Shown here piece after piece: positions 29,538 to 38,391 of a stretch of DNA of 64,000 bases. This stretch comes from Bog-473 sp963800725. GTDB lineage: Bacteria > Actinomycetota > Acidimicrobiia > Acidimicrobiales > RAAP-2. The notes below the pieces were generated by a model. The model had not been told where the DNA came from. It did no database searches and worked only from the letters and a program-made list of their open reading frames with translations. Where the stretch lies: positions 1-64,000 of the forward strand of contig CAWDCE010000022.1 in NCBI GenBank assembly GCA_963800725.1, in the 5' to 3' direction. Position 1 is the first letter of the stretch, and each line of letters starts with the position of its first letter. The position numbers and the translations under genes were made by a program.

Positions 29538-29915
29538 GTGCTCAAATGTCCCATGGTGAAAAATGTCATTGGCACCGAGCTCCAACCCTGCAGCTTCAAC
29601 CCGTTGACCGGCTTCTACCGTGACGGATGTTGCAGCACCGGGGCGGACGACCACGGCGTCCACACGGTGTGCATCAGGGCCACCGCGGAATTTCTGGCCT
29701 TCTCGGCCTCGGTCGGCAACGATCTCTCCACAGCCCACCCCGAACACGGCTTCGCCGGATTGATGCCCGGCGATCAGTGGTGCTTGTGTGCATCTCGGTG
29801 GCAGGAGGCCTTCGAGGCCGGCGTGGCTCCACCCGTGGTCCTCGAGTCGACGCACGCCTCAACGCTCGAGTGGGTCGAGCTCGGTGACCTGGCCCAGTTC
29901 GCCGTCACTGACTGA
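29538..29915 (+). CDS. DUF2237 family protein
   Basis: The 125-residue protein matches DUF2237 throughout: NVIGTELQPCS, TGFYRDGCCSTGADD, a VHTVC Cys, GNDLSTAHPEHGFAGL and GDQWCLCASRWQEA. The conserved cysteines suggest metal binding, but no function is established for the family. It starts at a GTG 12 nt after the nitroreductase stop and is probably cotranscribed. Confidence 0.9.
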   Translation: MLKCPMVKNVIGTELQPCSFNPLTGFYRDGCCSTGADDHGVHTVCIRATAEFLAFSASVGNDLSTAHPEHGFAGLMPGDQWCLCASRWQEAFEAGVAPPVVLESTHASTLEWVELGDLAQFAVTD

Positions 29916-30320
29916 GGCGGATTCGTCAAGGGTCCAAAGCAATTCGAAGACCCGCTCGGGTGGTCGGGCGATGACGGCCCGACCTCGATGCACCACGATC
30001 GGGCGCCCGAGGAGGATCGGGTGGCGGGCCATCTCCTCGAGCAACCCAACGCCTGAGACCTCACTCAGAGCCAGTGTCGAATAGAGCTCCTCGCCGGTGC
30101 GCATCATTCGGCGCGGATCCTCGAAGCCAAGTTGACCCATCAATACCCGCAGCTCGGCGGCGGTGGGCGGGTCGGCGAGGTAATCGACGATGGTCGACTC
30201 GATCCCCTCGTGTTCGACCAGGCCCAGGCAAGTGCGACACTTTGCACACGTCGGGTTGAAAAAGATGGCGACGTCATCCGTGCCCGAAGTGTACGGAGGA
30301 CCAAAGGAGGACCAGCCCAT
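29859..30320 (-). CDS. ArsC-family (arsenate reductase/Spx-like) protein
   Basis: This thioredoxin-fold ArsC protein has FFNPTCAKCR at the N-terminus, where the Cys after NPT corresponds to the catalytic Cys. It also has the middle RRMMRTGEE region and LLGRPIVVHRGRAVIARPPE, matching the conserved PI-V-----A-IGRP segment. ATG 30320 gives 153 residues and is the only usual start in frame upstream of the fold. It overlaps the start of the divergent SRPBCC gene, which is odd. The 3' end overlaps the DUF2237 gene by 57 bp on the opposite strand. Confidence 0.78.
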   Translation of the reverse strand: MGWSSFGPPYTSGTDDVAIFFNPTCAKCRTCLGLVEHEGIESTIVDYLADPPTAAELRVLMGQLGFEDPRRMMRTGEELYSTLALSEVSGVGLLEEMARHPILLGRPIVVHRGRAVIARPPERVFELLWTLDESASVSDGELGQVTELDPLER

Positions 30321-30780
30321 GCCAGGAAGTGTGGTCAGTGTGGACCGAATCATCGACGCGTCGCCATCGGAGATCTTCGCAGTGGTATCCGACGCCAGCC
30401 GCCACCGCGAATTCGACGGATCGGGCGCCGTGGTCCAGCCAAAGAGCGGCGAACCCACCAAACTCGCCCTTGGGATCACATTTGGCATGTCGATGAAATT
30501 GGGTGTGCCGTACTCGACGAAGAACACGGTCATCGAGTTCGAACGGGACAAGCGGATCGCCTGGCAGACCGTCTTGTCGGGACCGCTCGGGCGATTCATC
30601 GGTGGTCGCATCTGGCGCTACGACCTCGCACCGACCGAGGGCGGCACCAAGGTCACCGAGAGCTGGGACATCACCCAGGACAAGCAGAAGATGTTCTTGT
30701 CCAACGACAAGGTGGCCCAGGCCACGAGCGACTCGATGACCAAGTCACTCGAGAAGCTCTCTGCCCTCGTGTCGGCATAA
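30319..30780 (+). CDS. SRPBCC-family (polyketide cyclase/START-like) protein
   Basis: The 153-residue helix-grip protein begins VDRIIDASPSEIFAVVSDASRHREFDGSG and ends with a long helix (SDSMTKSLEKLSALV), as in SRPBCC proteins that bind hydrophobic ligands. An AAAGGAGGA motif lies 8 nt upstream of ATG 30319, which fixes the start. Ligand unknown. Confidence 0.85.
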   Translation: MPGSVVSVDRIIDASPSEIFAVVSDASRHREFDGSGAVVQPKSGEPTKLALGITFGMSMKLGVPYSTKNTVIEFERDKRIAWQTVLSGPLGRFIGGRIWRYDLAPTEGGTKVTESWDITQDKQKMFLSNDKVAQATSDSMTKSLEKLSALVSA

Positions 30781-30825
30781 GCGCCTGGGGCACGTGGGCC
30801 GGCCGCACGCGAGCACGGTCCTAAC

Positions 30826-32178
30826 ATGCCGACCATGATCGATGACATGTGGGAGGAGCGGGTGCTCCCCGCCATCTGCGACTACACGCGAATCGAATGC
30901 CTCTCGCCTGCTTTTGATCCGGACTGGGCCGAGCGCGGGGCCATTGTCGAAGCGGCCAAACTCCTCGAAACCTGGGCCAAGGACCAGAGTCCCGACCTGT
31001 CCACCGAAATCGTCCAGCTCCCCGGACGCACCCCGGTGCTCGTCATCGACAACGGCGGCAGCGGCGACCCCATCCTCATCTACGGGCACATGGACAAGCA
31101 GCCGCCCCTCGGGCAATGGCGCAGCGGCCTGGCGCCGTTCGAGCCGGTCCGCGAGGGCGACCGGCTCTATGGGCGCGGCACGGCGGACGATGGCTATGCC
31201 TGCTTCGCGGCCGTCACCGCCCTCTTGGCCGCCGATGGCGGACGGGGCCGGGTGGTGATCCTCATCGAGGCGAGTGAGGAAAGTGGAAGCCCCGACCTCT
31301 CGGCCTATGTCGCCCATCTCGGTGAGCGCATCGGCACGCCCCGCCTGGTCATCTGCCTCGACTCGGGTGGGCTCAGTTACGAGCGCCTTTGGCTGACCCG
31401 GTCGTTGCGTGGCGCCGTCGTATTGAGCGTGCGGGCCGACGTACTCACCCAAGGTGTCCACAGCGGCATGGCGGGCGGGTCGGTCCCCTCGTCATTTCGA
31501 ATTCTCCGCCGCATCTTGTCGCGGATCGAAGACGAGGCGACCGGGGCAATCGTGCTCCCAGAGATCATTGGGGCCGGGATCCCCGATGACTACGCCGCCA
31601 CGTTGCGCGAAGTGGCGCAGGAATTCCCCGACGCCGACGACCTCCCGGTGGTCGACGGCCTGCACCTGTTGGGTCACACCCCGGCCGACCGACTGATCGC
31701 CAAGGCCTGGTCGCCCGCGCTCGAGGTCATTGGGATAGAAGGGATCCCGGCCCTGCGCGATGGCGGGAACGTGTTGCGTCCCTCTACGACGCTGAAACTC
31801 TCAGTGCGCCTCCCGCCCGACGTTGACGCGCAAGTTGCGGCCGACGCGCTCATTTCGGCCATGACGACCGATGAGGGGGCCCACATCACCATCGACCTCG
31901 AGACGCCGGCCAACGGCTGGTACTCGCCACCTCTCGCCCCCGAGGTGACCCAGGCCCTCACGCGCGCTTCGATGGATCGATTTGGGCGTCCACCAGGATC
32001 TTTCGGCGAAGGAGGCACCATCCCGTTCCTCGCCGATTTGCAGAGAAGCTTCCCGGGCACCGGCATCGTCGCACTCGGCGTACTCGGGCCCCATTCCAAC
32101 GCCCACGGCCCCAACGAGTTCCTCCATATCGAAATGGCCAAAGCGGTGACTTATGCGGTGGCCGAACTCGTCAGATAG
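30826..32178 (+). CDS. M20-family metallopeptidase / amidohydrolase
   Basis: This 450-residue M20 enzyme is of the dipeptidase/carnosinase type. Metal ligands and catalytic residues are visible as YGHMDKQPP (His, with Asp two residues on), GRGTADDG (bridging Asp), EASEESGSPD (catalytic and metal Glu), CLDSGG (metal Asp) and GPHSNAHGPNE (last His). A dimerisation domain with TQGVHSGMAGG lies between. It probably cleaves a dipeptide or acylated amino acid in the cytoplasm. It is not tightly linked to its neighbours. Confidence 0.92.
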   Translation: MPTMIDDMWEERVLPAICDYTRIECLSPAFDPDWAERGAIVEAAKLLETWAKDQSPDLSTEIVQLPGRTPVLVIDNGGSGDPILIYGHMDKQPPLGQWRSGLAPFEPVREGDRLYGRGTADDGYACFAAVTALLAADGGRGRVVILIEASEESGSPDLSAYVAHLGERIGTPRLVICLDSGGLSYERLWLTRSLRGAVVLSVRADVLTQGVHSGMAGGSVPSSFRILRRILSRIEDEATGAIVLPEIIGAGIPDDYAATLREVAQEFPDADDLPVVDGLHLLGHTPADRLIAKAWSPALEVIGIEGIPALRDGGNVLRPSTTLKLSVRLPPDVDAQVAADALISAMTTDEGAHITIDLETPANGWYSPPLAPEVTQALTRASMDRFGRPPGSFGEGGTIPFLADLQRSFPGTGIVALGVLGPHSNAHGPNEFLHIEMAKAVTYAVAELVR

Positions 32179-32189
32179 CTTGCCCAACC

Positions 32190-33489
32190 ATGTCATGGGA
32201 ATTTTCAACCGACCCCGCGTTCCAAGAACAGCTCGATTGGATGGACACTTTCGTACGCGAAGAAGTCGAACCGCTCGACCTGGCCTTCGGCCATAAGACA
32301 TTCCATCCGATCGATGACAATCTGCGTGCCGTCATCGACCCCTTGAAGGCCCAGGTGCGCGAGCGAGGATTGTGGGCCTGTCACCTCGGTCCCGAGCTCG
32401 GCGGCCAAGGCTACGGCCAGGTGAAGCTCTCCTTGATGAACGAGATCCTCGGCCGTTCGACCTGGGGCCCGCAGATCTTTGGGACCCAGGCCCCCGACAC
32501 CGGCAATGCGGAAATTATCGCCCACTACGGCACCGAGGAACAAAAGCAGCGGTACCTGGTGCCGCTGCTCACCGGGGAGATCTTCTCGAGCTATTCGATG
32601 ACCGAGCCCCAGGGGGGTTCGGACCCGACCCTCTTTGAGACCACCGCCACCAAGGACGGCGAAGAATGGATCATCAACGGCTGGAAGTACTTCTCTTCCA
32701 ACGCCCGCACGTCGTCCTTCTTGATCGTCATGGCGCTGACTGACACCGAGACCGACGTCTACCACGGCATGTCGATGTTCTTGGTGCCGACCGACACCGA
32801 GGGGATCGAGTTCGTCCGTCACATTGGACTGATGGGCGAGCACGAGAGCGAGGGCATGCACGCCCTCATCCACTACAACAACGTGCGGGTGCCCGCCGAA
32901 GGTCTCCTCGGTGGCGAGGGACAGGCATTCGCCATTGCCCAGACCCGACTCGGTGGCGGCCGGGTCCACCACGCCATGCGGACCGTCGGCATGGCCCAAA
33001 AGGCGCTCGACATGATGTGCGAGCGCGCTGAGCCGCAAGACCAGAGACGGCACGTTGGCGTCCAAGCAATCGGTCCAGGACATGGTGGCGGACTCCTACA
33101 TCGAACTCAAGCAGTTCCGCCTCTATGTGCTCTACGTGGCGTGGTCCATCGATACCAAGGCCGAGCCTCGCTCGATCCGCAAGGACATCGCCGCCATCAA
33201 GGTGCTGACCCCGAAAGTCCTGCACGACATCGTGCAGCGCTGCATCCAGATCCACGGTGCGCTCGGGGTCTCCAACGAAATGCCCCTCGGGGGCATGTGG
33301 ACGGCCGCCGCCATCATGGGACTGGTCGACGGGCCGACCGAAGTGCATCGCACCACCGTCGCTCGCCAGGTCCTCAAGGGCTACCAGCCCGTCGAGGGAC
33401 TCTGGCCGAGCACCCACCTGCCGGCCCGCCGGGCCGCCGCCCGGGAAAAGTACGCGGACTACCTCGAACACGAAGTGGGGAACCAGTGA
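32190..33489 (+). CDS. Acyl-CoA dehydrogenase, ACAD10/11-like (frameshifted)
   Basis: This FAD acyl-CoA dehydrogenase of about 432 residues has GTEEQKQRYLVPLLTGEIFSSYSMTEPQGGSDPT, the family motif where flavin and substrate bind, then WIINGWKYFSSNA. After DMMCER the frame breaks near 33028 in a GCGCGC tract (two bases apparently missing). The other frame gives ALSRKTRDGTLASKQSVQDM and IQIHGALGVSNEMPL, the expected C-terminal domain, ending at 33489. Its stop overlaps the kinase GTG start. It is the closest-fitting partner for the kinase next to it. Confidence 0.88.
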
Positions 33490-34511
33490 GCCTCGATCTG
33501 GCGGCCTTGGCCGCATTCATGGACAGCGCAGGACTGCCCGGAGCCGGAGAGGAGATCACGGCGGAGTTCGTCACCGGCGGTGCCTCCAACGATCTCTTCT
33601 CCATCACCCGGGGCGACTACACCGTCGCTCTACGCAAGCCGCCCGAGGTGGTCCCGCCCGGGCGCAACGAGACCATGGTGCGCGAGCACCGCCTCTTGAG
33701 CGCCCTCGCCGACACCGATGTCCCCCATGCCCGGGTCGTCGCCGGCTGTGACGACCCCTCGGTGCTCGGTGGGTGCTTCTATTTGATGGAGTTCGTGGAC
33801 GGCTGGTCCCCCATCCAAGAAGGCACCACCTGGCCCCCGCCCTTTGGGGAGGACTTCGAGGCCCGTCGGGGCCTCGCCTTCGAGTTGGTTGACGGCATCG
33901 CAAAGCTGTCCAAGGTCGATTGGCAGGCCCGTGGGCTCGAGGGTTTCGGTAAGCCCGACGGATTCAACGAGCGCCAGGTCGACCGGTGGCTGGCCCATCT
34001 GGCCGCCTTCGAGTTCCGACCCCTTCCCGGCCTCGACGTAGCGGCGGAGTGGCTTCGCACCCACCAGCCCAAAACCTACAAGCCGGGCATTATGCACGGT
34101 GACTACCAATTTGCCAACGTCATGTTCCGCCACGGTGCCCCGGCCCGCCTGGCCGCCATCGTCGATTGGGAGATGGCGACGGTCGGTGACCCATTGCTCG
34201 ACCTCGGCTGGGTCATCAACGGCTGGCCCGAGGACACCTCGGCCCAATCGACCATCAGTTACGTCGACTACACCGGCATGCCGTCGGCCAGCGAGCTCTT
34301 GGACTACTACGAGCGCGAGAGCGGACGTCCGGTCGACGAAATCGACTACTACGTGATCCTGGCCCGTTTCAAGCTGGCCGTGGTGCTCGAGGGCGGCTAT
34401 GCCCGCGTCGTCAAGGGCGAGACGGACAACGACAAGATGGAGATGTTCGGCGACGTGGTGCTCGACATGGCCCAAAAGGCCGCTGACCTCGCGTCCAGTA
34501 CCTCGTTGTGA
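33486..34511 (+). CDS. APH-family kinase, ACAD10/11 N-domain / LvaA-like
   Basis: The 341-residue kinase has the APH fold: VALRKPP as the lysine strand, GIMHGDYQFANVMF as catalytic loop (Asp, Asn) and IVDWEMATVGDPLLDLGW as the metal-binding motif. This matches the kinase half of animal ACAD10/11 and bacterial LvaA, which phosphorylate the 4-hydroxy group of hydroxyacyl-CoAs. GTG 33486 overlaps the dehydrogenase stop (GTGA), and the stop overlaps the next GTG. Substrate assignment is inference from the neighbouring acyl-CoA dehydrogenase. Confidence 0.88.
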   Translation: MSLDLAALAAFMDSAGLPGAGEEITAEFVTGGASNDLFSITRGDYTVALRKPPEVVPPGRNETMVREHRLLSALADTDVPHARVVAGCDDPSVLGGCFYLMEFVDGWSPIQEGTTWPPPFGEDFEARRGLAFELVDGIAKLSKVDWQARGLEGFGKPDGFNERQVDRWLAHLAAFEFRPLPGLDVAAEWLRTHQPKTYKPGIMHGDYQFANVMFRHGAPARLAAIVDWEMATVGDPLLDLGWVINGWPEDTSAQSTISYVDYTGMPSASELLDYYERESGRPVDEIDYYVILARFKLAVVLEGGYARVVKGETDNDKMEMFGDVVLDMAQKAADLASSTSL

Positions 34512-35284
34512 CGACGTCGCCGTCGGGCGGCACCCAAGCGGGCGCGCTGGCGGGAAAGGTTGCCCTGGTGACGGGAGGCAGCCGGGGGCTCGGACGGGCC
34601 ATGGTGCTCGGTTTCGCCGACGCCGGGGCCGACGTCATCATCGCCAGCCGCAAGATCGAGAACTGCGAGGCGGTGGCCCGTGAGGTCGAGGCCAAGGGGC
34701 GACGGGCGTTGCCACTGGCCGTGCACGTTGGGCATTGGGGCGAACTCGACCAATTGGTGGCGCGGTCCTATGAGACCTTCGGTCGGGTCGATGTCCTGGT
34801 CAACAACGCCGGGATGTCGCTCCTCTACGACTCGCTCCCCGGGGTCAGCGAAACGATGTGGGACAAGGTGGTCGACGTCAACTTGAAGGGCCCGTTCCGC
34901 CTCAGTGCGCTGGTCGGCTCGAAAATGGCCGAGGGTCCATATGGTGGATCCATCATCAACGTCTCGAGCACCGGCTCCATCCGCCCGGCACCTTTCATGT
35001 TGCCCTACGACGCCGCCAAGGCGGGCCTCAACGCGCTGACCGTCGGGTTCGCCCACGCATTCGGGCCCAGCGTGCGGGTCAACTGCATCATGGCGGGACC
35101 CTTCATGACCGATGTGACGGCGGCGTGGGACATCCCCGCATTCGAAGCGGCGGCCAAGGCCAACTTCGCGCTCGGGCGGGGGGGCCAGCCCGACGAGGTG
35201 GTCGGCGCTGCCCTCTATTTCGCCTCAGATGCCAGCAGCTACACGACCGGCGCGGTGCTGCGCGTCGATGGAGGTATGCCATGA
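34508..35284 (+). CDS. SDR-family oxidoreductase
   Basis: This classical SDR has 258 residues with TGGSRGLGRA (about 24), NNAGMS, catalytic Ser in INVSSTGS and Tyr-x3-Lys in PYDAAKAGL, ending GAVLRVDGGMP as in FabG-like enzymes. The first 15 residues are a polar extension. GTG 34508 overlaps the kinase stop, and its own stop overlaps the next ATG. It may interconvert a keto and hydroxy acyl intermediate in the same pathway. Confidence 0.9.
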   Translation: MTTSPSGGTQAGALAGKVALVTGGSRGLGRAMVLGFADAGADVIIASRKIENCEAVAREVEAKGRRALPLAVHVGHWGELDQLVARSYETFGRVDVLVNNAGMSLLYDSLPGVSETMWDKVVDVNLKGPFRLSALVGSKMAEGPYGGSIINVSSTGSIRPAPFMLPYDAAKAGLNALTVGFAHAFGPSVRVNCIMAGPFMTDVTAAWDIPAFEAAAKANFALGRGGQPDEVVGAALYFASDASSYTTGAVLRVDGGMP

Positions 35285-35886
35285 GCGAAGAAGTCGACTT
35301 CTGGTTCGATCCCCTGTGCCCGTGGGCCTGGATCACGTCGCGCTGGATGCTCGAAGTCGAAGGCGTCCGCGACGTCACGACGTCGTGGCACATCATGTCG
35401 CTGGCCGTGCTCAACGAAAATCGTGACGACCTGTCCGAGAGCTACCGCGAAGGGCTCAAGCGGGCGTGGGGACCGGTGCGGGTCCTCATGGCCGCACAAA
35501 TCGAGCGCGGGCCCGACATCTTGTTGCCGCTCTACACCGCGCTCGGGAATCGGATCCACATCGAAGCGCGCAGTAGCGATCCCCACATTTTCACCGAAGC
35601 GCTTGATGAGGTAGGACTCACCAGCGACTTCGCCGCCGCGGCTGCCATCACCGACCTTGACGACGCCATTCGCGAATCACACCACCAAGGAATGGATCCG
35701 GTGGGTATGGAAGTCGGGACCCCGGTCATCCACGTAGGTGGCACGGCCATTTTCGGTCCGGTCGTCACCCCTGCCCCCAAAGGCGAAGCAGCGGGCAAGC
35801 TCTGGGACGGCGTGCGTCTGGTGATGGGCACCGACGGTTTCTTCGAACTCAAGCGGACCCGGGACCGCGCGCCCGCCTTCGACTGA
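35281..35886 (+). CDS. Mycothiol-dependent nitroreductase Rv2466c homologue (DsbA fold) with CPWA active site
   Basis: The 201-residue DsbA-like protein aligns by eye with M. tuberculosis Rv2466c along its length: FWFDPLCPWAWITSRW, MSLAVLNENRDDL, REGLKRAWGPVRV, PLYTALGNRIH, SHHQGMDPVG, VGTPVIHV and FFELKRTR. Rv2466c has CPWC; here the resolving Cys is Ala (Cys13, Ala16), leaving a monothiol site. It ends a four-gene operon by ATGA overlap. Family activity is mycothiol-dependent disulfide/nitro reduction. Confidence 0.9.
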   Translation: MSEEVDFWFDPLCPWAWITSRWMLEVEGVRDVTTSWHIMSLAVLNENRDDLSESYREGLKRAWGPVRVLMAAQIERGPDILLPLYTALGNRIHIEARSSDPHIFTEALDEVGLTSDFAAAAAITDLDDAIRESHHQGMDPVGMEVGTPVIHVGGTAIFGPVVTPAPKGEAAGKLWDGVRLVMGTDGFFELKRTRDRAPAFD

Positions 35887-35938
35887 GCGCAACGTTTGCG
35901 CCCAACGTGTGGCGCAACCGGCGAACCTGGCGCTCCGC

Positions 35939-36187
35939 TCAGTGTGGCCCGATAACCCGACCGGTGGTGGGATCGATCTGAACGACGGTCGGCCCCGGCC
36001 GCGGAGCAGACGACCTCACAATGCTGATTATCGAACCGGTGGCCGGGTCGAGCACGACCACACTCGCGCCACCATGGTGGTGCGTGCCACGGTGCGGGGT
36101 CGACGCCGTGGCCCCACCCGACGCGGCGAGGCTGAGTGCCAGGGCGGCGGCGGCGGCGCCGAGGGTGGCGCAAATTGTGCGGGTCAC
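35939..36187 (-). CDS. Small secreted protein with signal peptide
   Basis: The 82-residue product has a hydrophobic Ala/Leu-rich N-terminal segment (about 3-29) ending in ASGGATAS, a plausible signal peptidase I site. A short His/Gly stretch and a VVVLDPATGSIIS / VVQIDPTTGRVIG pair of similar strands follow. GTG 36187 overlaps the CoA-transferase stop (GTGA), so it may be coupled to it. No function is recognised; a false call is possible. Confidence 0.5.
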   Translation of the reverse strand: MTRTICATLGAAAAALALSLAASGGATASTPHRGTHHHGGASVVVLDPATGSIISIVRSSAPRPGPTVVQIDPTTGRVIGPH

Positions 36188-37401
36188 AGGACCGCACCCG
36201 ATTCTTTGTGAGCAATGATGGCGTCCCAGTCGAGACCCAACTCGAGCAGGATGTCCTCGGTATGCTGGCCGTGTTCGGGAGCCGGGACCACCTGGTCGGC
36301 CGTCTCGTCCATTTGCACCGGATTGGCGACCAGGTCGTAGGCCCGCCCATCGTCGCGCTCGACCCGGGGCAGGTACCCGTTTGCAATGACCTGTGGGTCA
36401 TCGACCAACTCACTCGCCATCTGCACCGGGGCCCACGCCCCTGAGAGGTCGGCCAGGATCTCCTTCCATTCCTCGTAGGTCTTCGAAGCAAAGATGGCGT
36501 CGACGGCTTCGATGCACTCCCTGCGGTGCTCGAAACGAGCCGCACCGTCGGCGAAACGGGGGTCGGTGGCCAGTTCGGGGTGCCCGACTACGCGGCAGAA
36601 CTCGGGCCAGAAGCGATCGCCTTGGAGCATCATCAAGATGATGAAGCGGTCGTCGCTGGTCTTGTAGTGGCCCACCAACGGATTGGGTGACACGCTGCGA
36701 CCGAACTTCGGCATTGGGTCACCCCCATAGAGGCCTGACGCAACGATGTCCGGCGAGAGCACCCACATCGCAAGCCCGAGCAAGGACACGTCGATGATTG
36801 GCGCTTCACCCGAGGTCGCCCGCTGCAAGAGGCCCGCCGCGATGCCACCCGCGATGGCCATGCCCCCGGCCAGGTCACCGAACGCCGCCCGTCCGCCGAT
36901 GGGATACTTCGAATCAGCCGGGGTCAGGGCGTTGGAGACGCCGCCGCGCCCCCAGTAGATGGAGCCGTCGTAGCCGGGCTTGTTGTTCTCGTCACCGAGC
37001 GGGCCCATCCCCGACCCGCGTGCGTAGACGATGTTGGGGTTGACGGCCCTGATGTGCTCCACGTCGATCTTGAGGCGCTGGCGCACCGAGGGAAGGAAAC
37101 TGGTCAAGAAGACGTCGGACGTTTCGACGAGCTTGTAGAGGATCTCGCGGCCGGCGTCGGTGCTGATATCGAGGCCGATGCTCCGTTTGCCCCGGTTGGG
37201 CTGCTCCATGATGTAGTTCACCGCGTTCTCACCACCGGGGATCAGCCCCATCGAGATGAGCCCGCGTTGGGGGTCGCCGGTTTCGGGGTGCTCGACCTTG
37301 ATGACGTCCGCGCCCCAATCGGCCAGAACGGCTCCCGCCGCAGGCACGAAGGTCCACGCGGCGACTTCGAGGACTCGGTAACCAGAAAGTGCTTTTGACA
37401 T
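36184..37401 (-). CDS. Type III CoA-transferase (CaiB/BaiF family)
   Basis: The 405-residue protein begins LSGYRVLEVAAWTFVPAAGAVLADWGADVIKVE, the family N-terminus, and has GKRSIGLDI and AFGDLAGGMAIAGGIAAGLLQR, where the Asp corresponds to the catalytic residue. These enzymes transfer CoA between acids and form interlocked dimers. ATG 37401 begins the fold. It lies next to the acyl-CoA dehydrogenase/kinase operon on the opposite strand and may activate the acid used there. Confidence 0.9.
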   Translation of the reverse strand: MSKALSGYRVLEVAAWTFVPAAGAVLADWGADVIKVEHPETGDPQRGLISMGLIPGGENAVNYIMEQPNRGKRSIGLDISTDAGREILYKLVETSDVFLTSFLPSVRQRLKIDVEHIRAVNPNIVYARGSGMGPLGDENNKPGYDGSIYWGRGGVSNALTPADSKYPIGGRAAFGDLAGGMAIAGGIAAGLLQRATSGEAPIIDVSLLGLAMWVLSPDIVASGLYGGDPMPKFGRSVSPNPLVGHYKTSDDRFIILMMLQGDRFWPEFCRVVGHPELATDPRFADGAARFEHRRECIEAVDAIFASKTYEEWKEILADLSGAWAPVQMASELVDDPQVIANGYLPRVERDDGRAYDLVANPVQMDETADQVVPAPEHGQHTEDILLELGLDWDAIIAHKESGAVL

Positions 37402-37506
37402 GGAGAAGATCCTTTGTCTCGTGGGCGCGTGCGCACAATAGCGGCCACCCCCACCGCGTTGGTGGGTCGAGATGCCGGGGGCGCGTTGGTGAGATGATCT
37501 CACTCG

Positions 37507-38391
37507 ATGAGCGCTCCGAAAACCCCAGCTCCGACCCAGACGCGAGCGCTTCGGCGGCTCGGCCGCTACGAGCTCATCAGTTGCGGACTGCACGGCCACA
37601 CCTTGGTGGGCCTCGACGTCAAGACCATCACCGCCGAGGACGACGACATCGTGCGGGAACGAGACGGCCTGCGCTGGCACCGCTGCTTGCGCTGCGACAC
37701 CTGGCTGCCGAGAAAGAATCCGTCCCTCGCCGAAACGACCCGCGAGTTCATCGCACCCAGGGATCACATCGAGGTCCCGCTGCGTGGTCGACCGCTGCGC
37801 GACCGCTTCGTCCTGCGGCTCATCGCCGTCGATCGCATCTTCCACGTCCTCGTCTTGTCGGTCATTGCGGTGGCCGTCTTTCTCTTCGCCCAAGAACGCA
37901 ACCGGCTCCATCAGGTCTACGTGCGCATACTGACGGACTTCCAAGGTGGCCTCGGTGGTCCGATTTTCGACACCAAGCGCGGCGTGTTCCACGACGTCAA
38001 CCGGCTCTTCGCACTCTCCAAGTCCGAGCTCTACCTCATTGGAAGTGCGGTGACGCTCTACACCGCGATACTCGCACTCGAGGCCATTGGGTTGTGGTTC
38101 GCCCGGCGGTGGGCCGAATACCTCACCTTGGTTGAAACCGGGGTGTTGGTGCCGTTCGAGATCTACGAACTCACCACCCGCGTCTCGGCGCTCAAGATCT
38201 TGACCCTCGTCATCAACCTGGCCATCGTCTTGTATCTCTTGGTCGCCAAACGCCTCTTCGGTATCCGCGGTGGCGGAAAGCGCGAGGCGGCGCTCAAACT
38301 TGCCGATACCGGCTGGCCCGCCGTCGAACGCGCCGGGGCGATCTTGCACCAGGATCCCTCGATGCCCGCCGAGGTGTCGAGGCGGTCGTAG
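37507..38391 (+). CDS. DUF2127 membrane protein
   Basis: This 294-residue protein has an N-terminal soluble part with two Cys pairs (LISCG and RCLRCDTW, a possible small metal site) and four hydrophobic segments. The DUF2127 hallmark FARRWAEYLTLVETGVLVPFEIYEL is near residue 200. Function is unknown. The start is ATG 37507 near the divergent CoA-transferase. Confidence 0.82.
   Translation: MSAPKTPAPTQTRALRRLGRYELISCGLHGHTLVGLDVKTITAEDDDIVRERDGLRWHRCLRCDTWLPRKNPSLAETTREFIAPRDHIEVPLRGRPLRDRFVLRLIAVDRIFHVLVLSVIAVAVFLFAQERNRLHQVYVRILTDFQGGLGGPIFDTKRGVFHDVNRLFALSKSELYLIGSAVTLYTAILALEAIGLWFARRWAEYLTLVETGVLVPFEIYELTTRVSALKILTLVINLAIVLYLLVAKRLFGIRGGGKREAALKLADTGWPAVERAGAILHQDPSMPAEVSRRS

Noticed and set aside
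32190..34511. Apparent single 773-residue dehydrogenase-kinase fusion resembling ACAD10/11
   Set aside because: The frame joins only because an indel near 33028 moves the dehydrogenase into the kinase frame. Between 33030 and 33486 this frame has no family sequence, while the other frame gives the normal dehydrogenase C-terminus.
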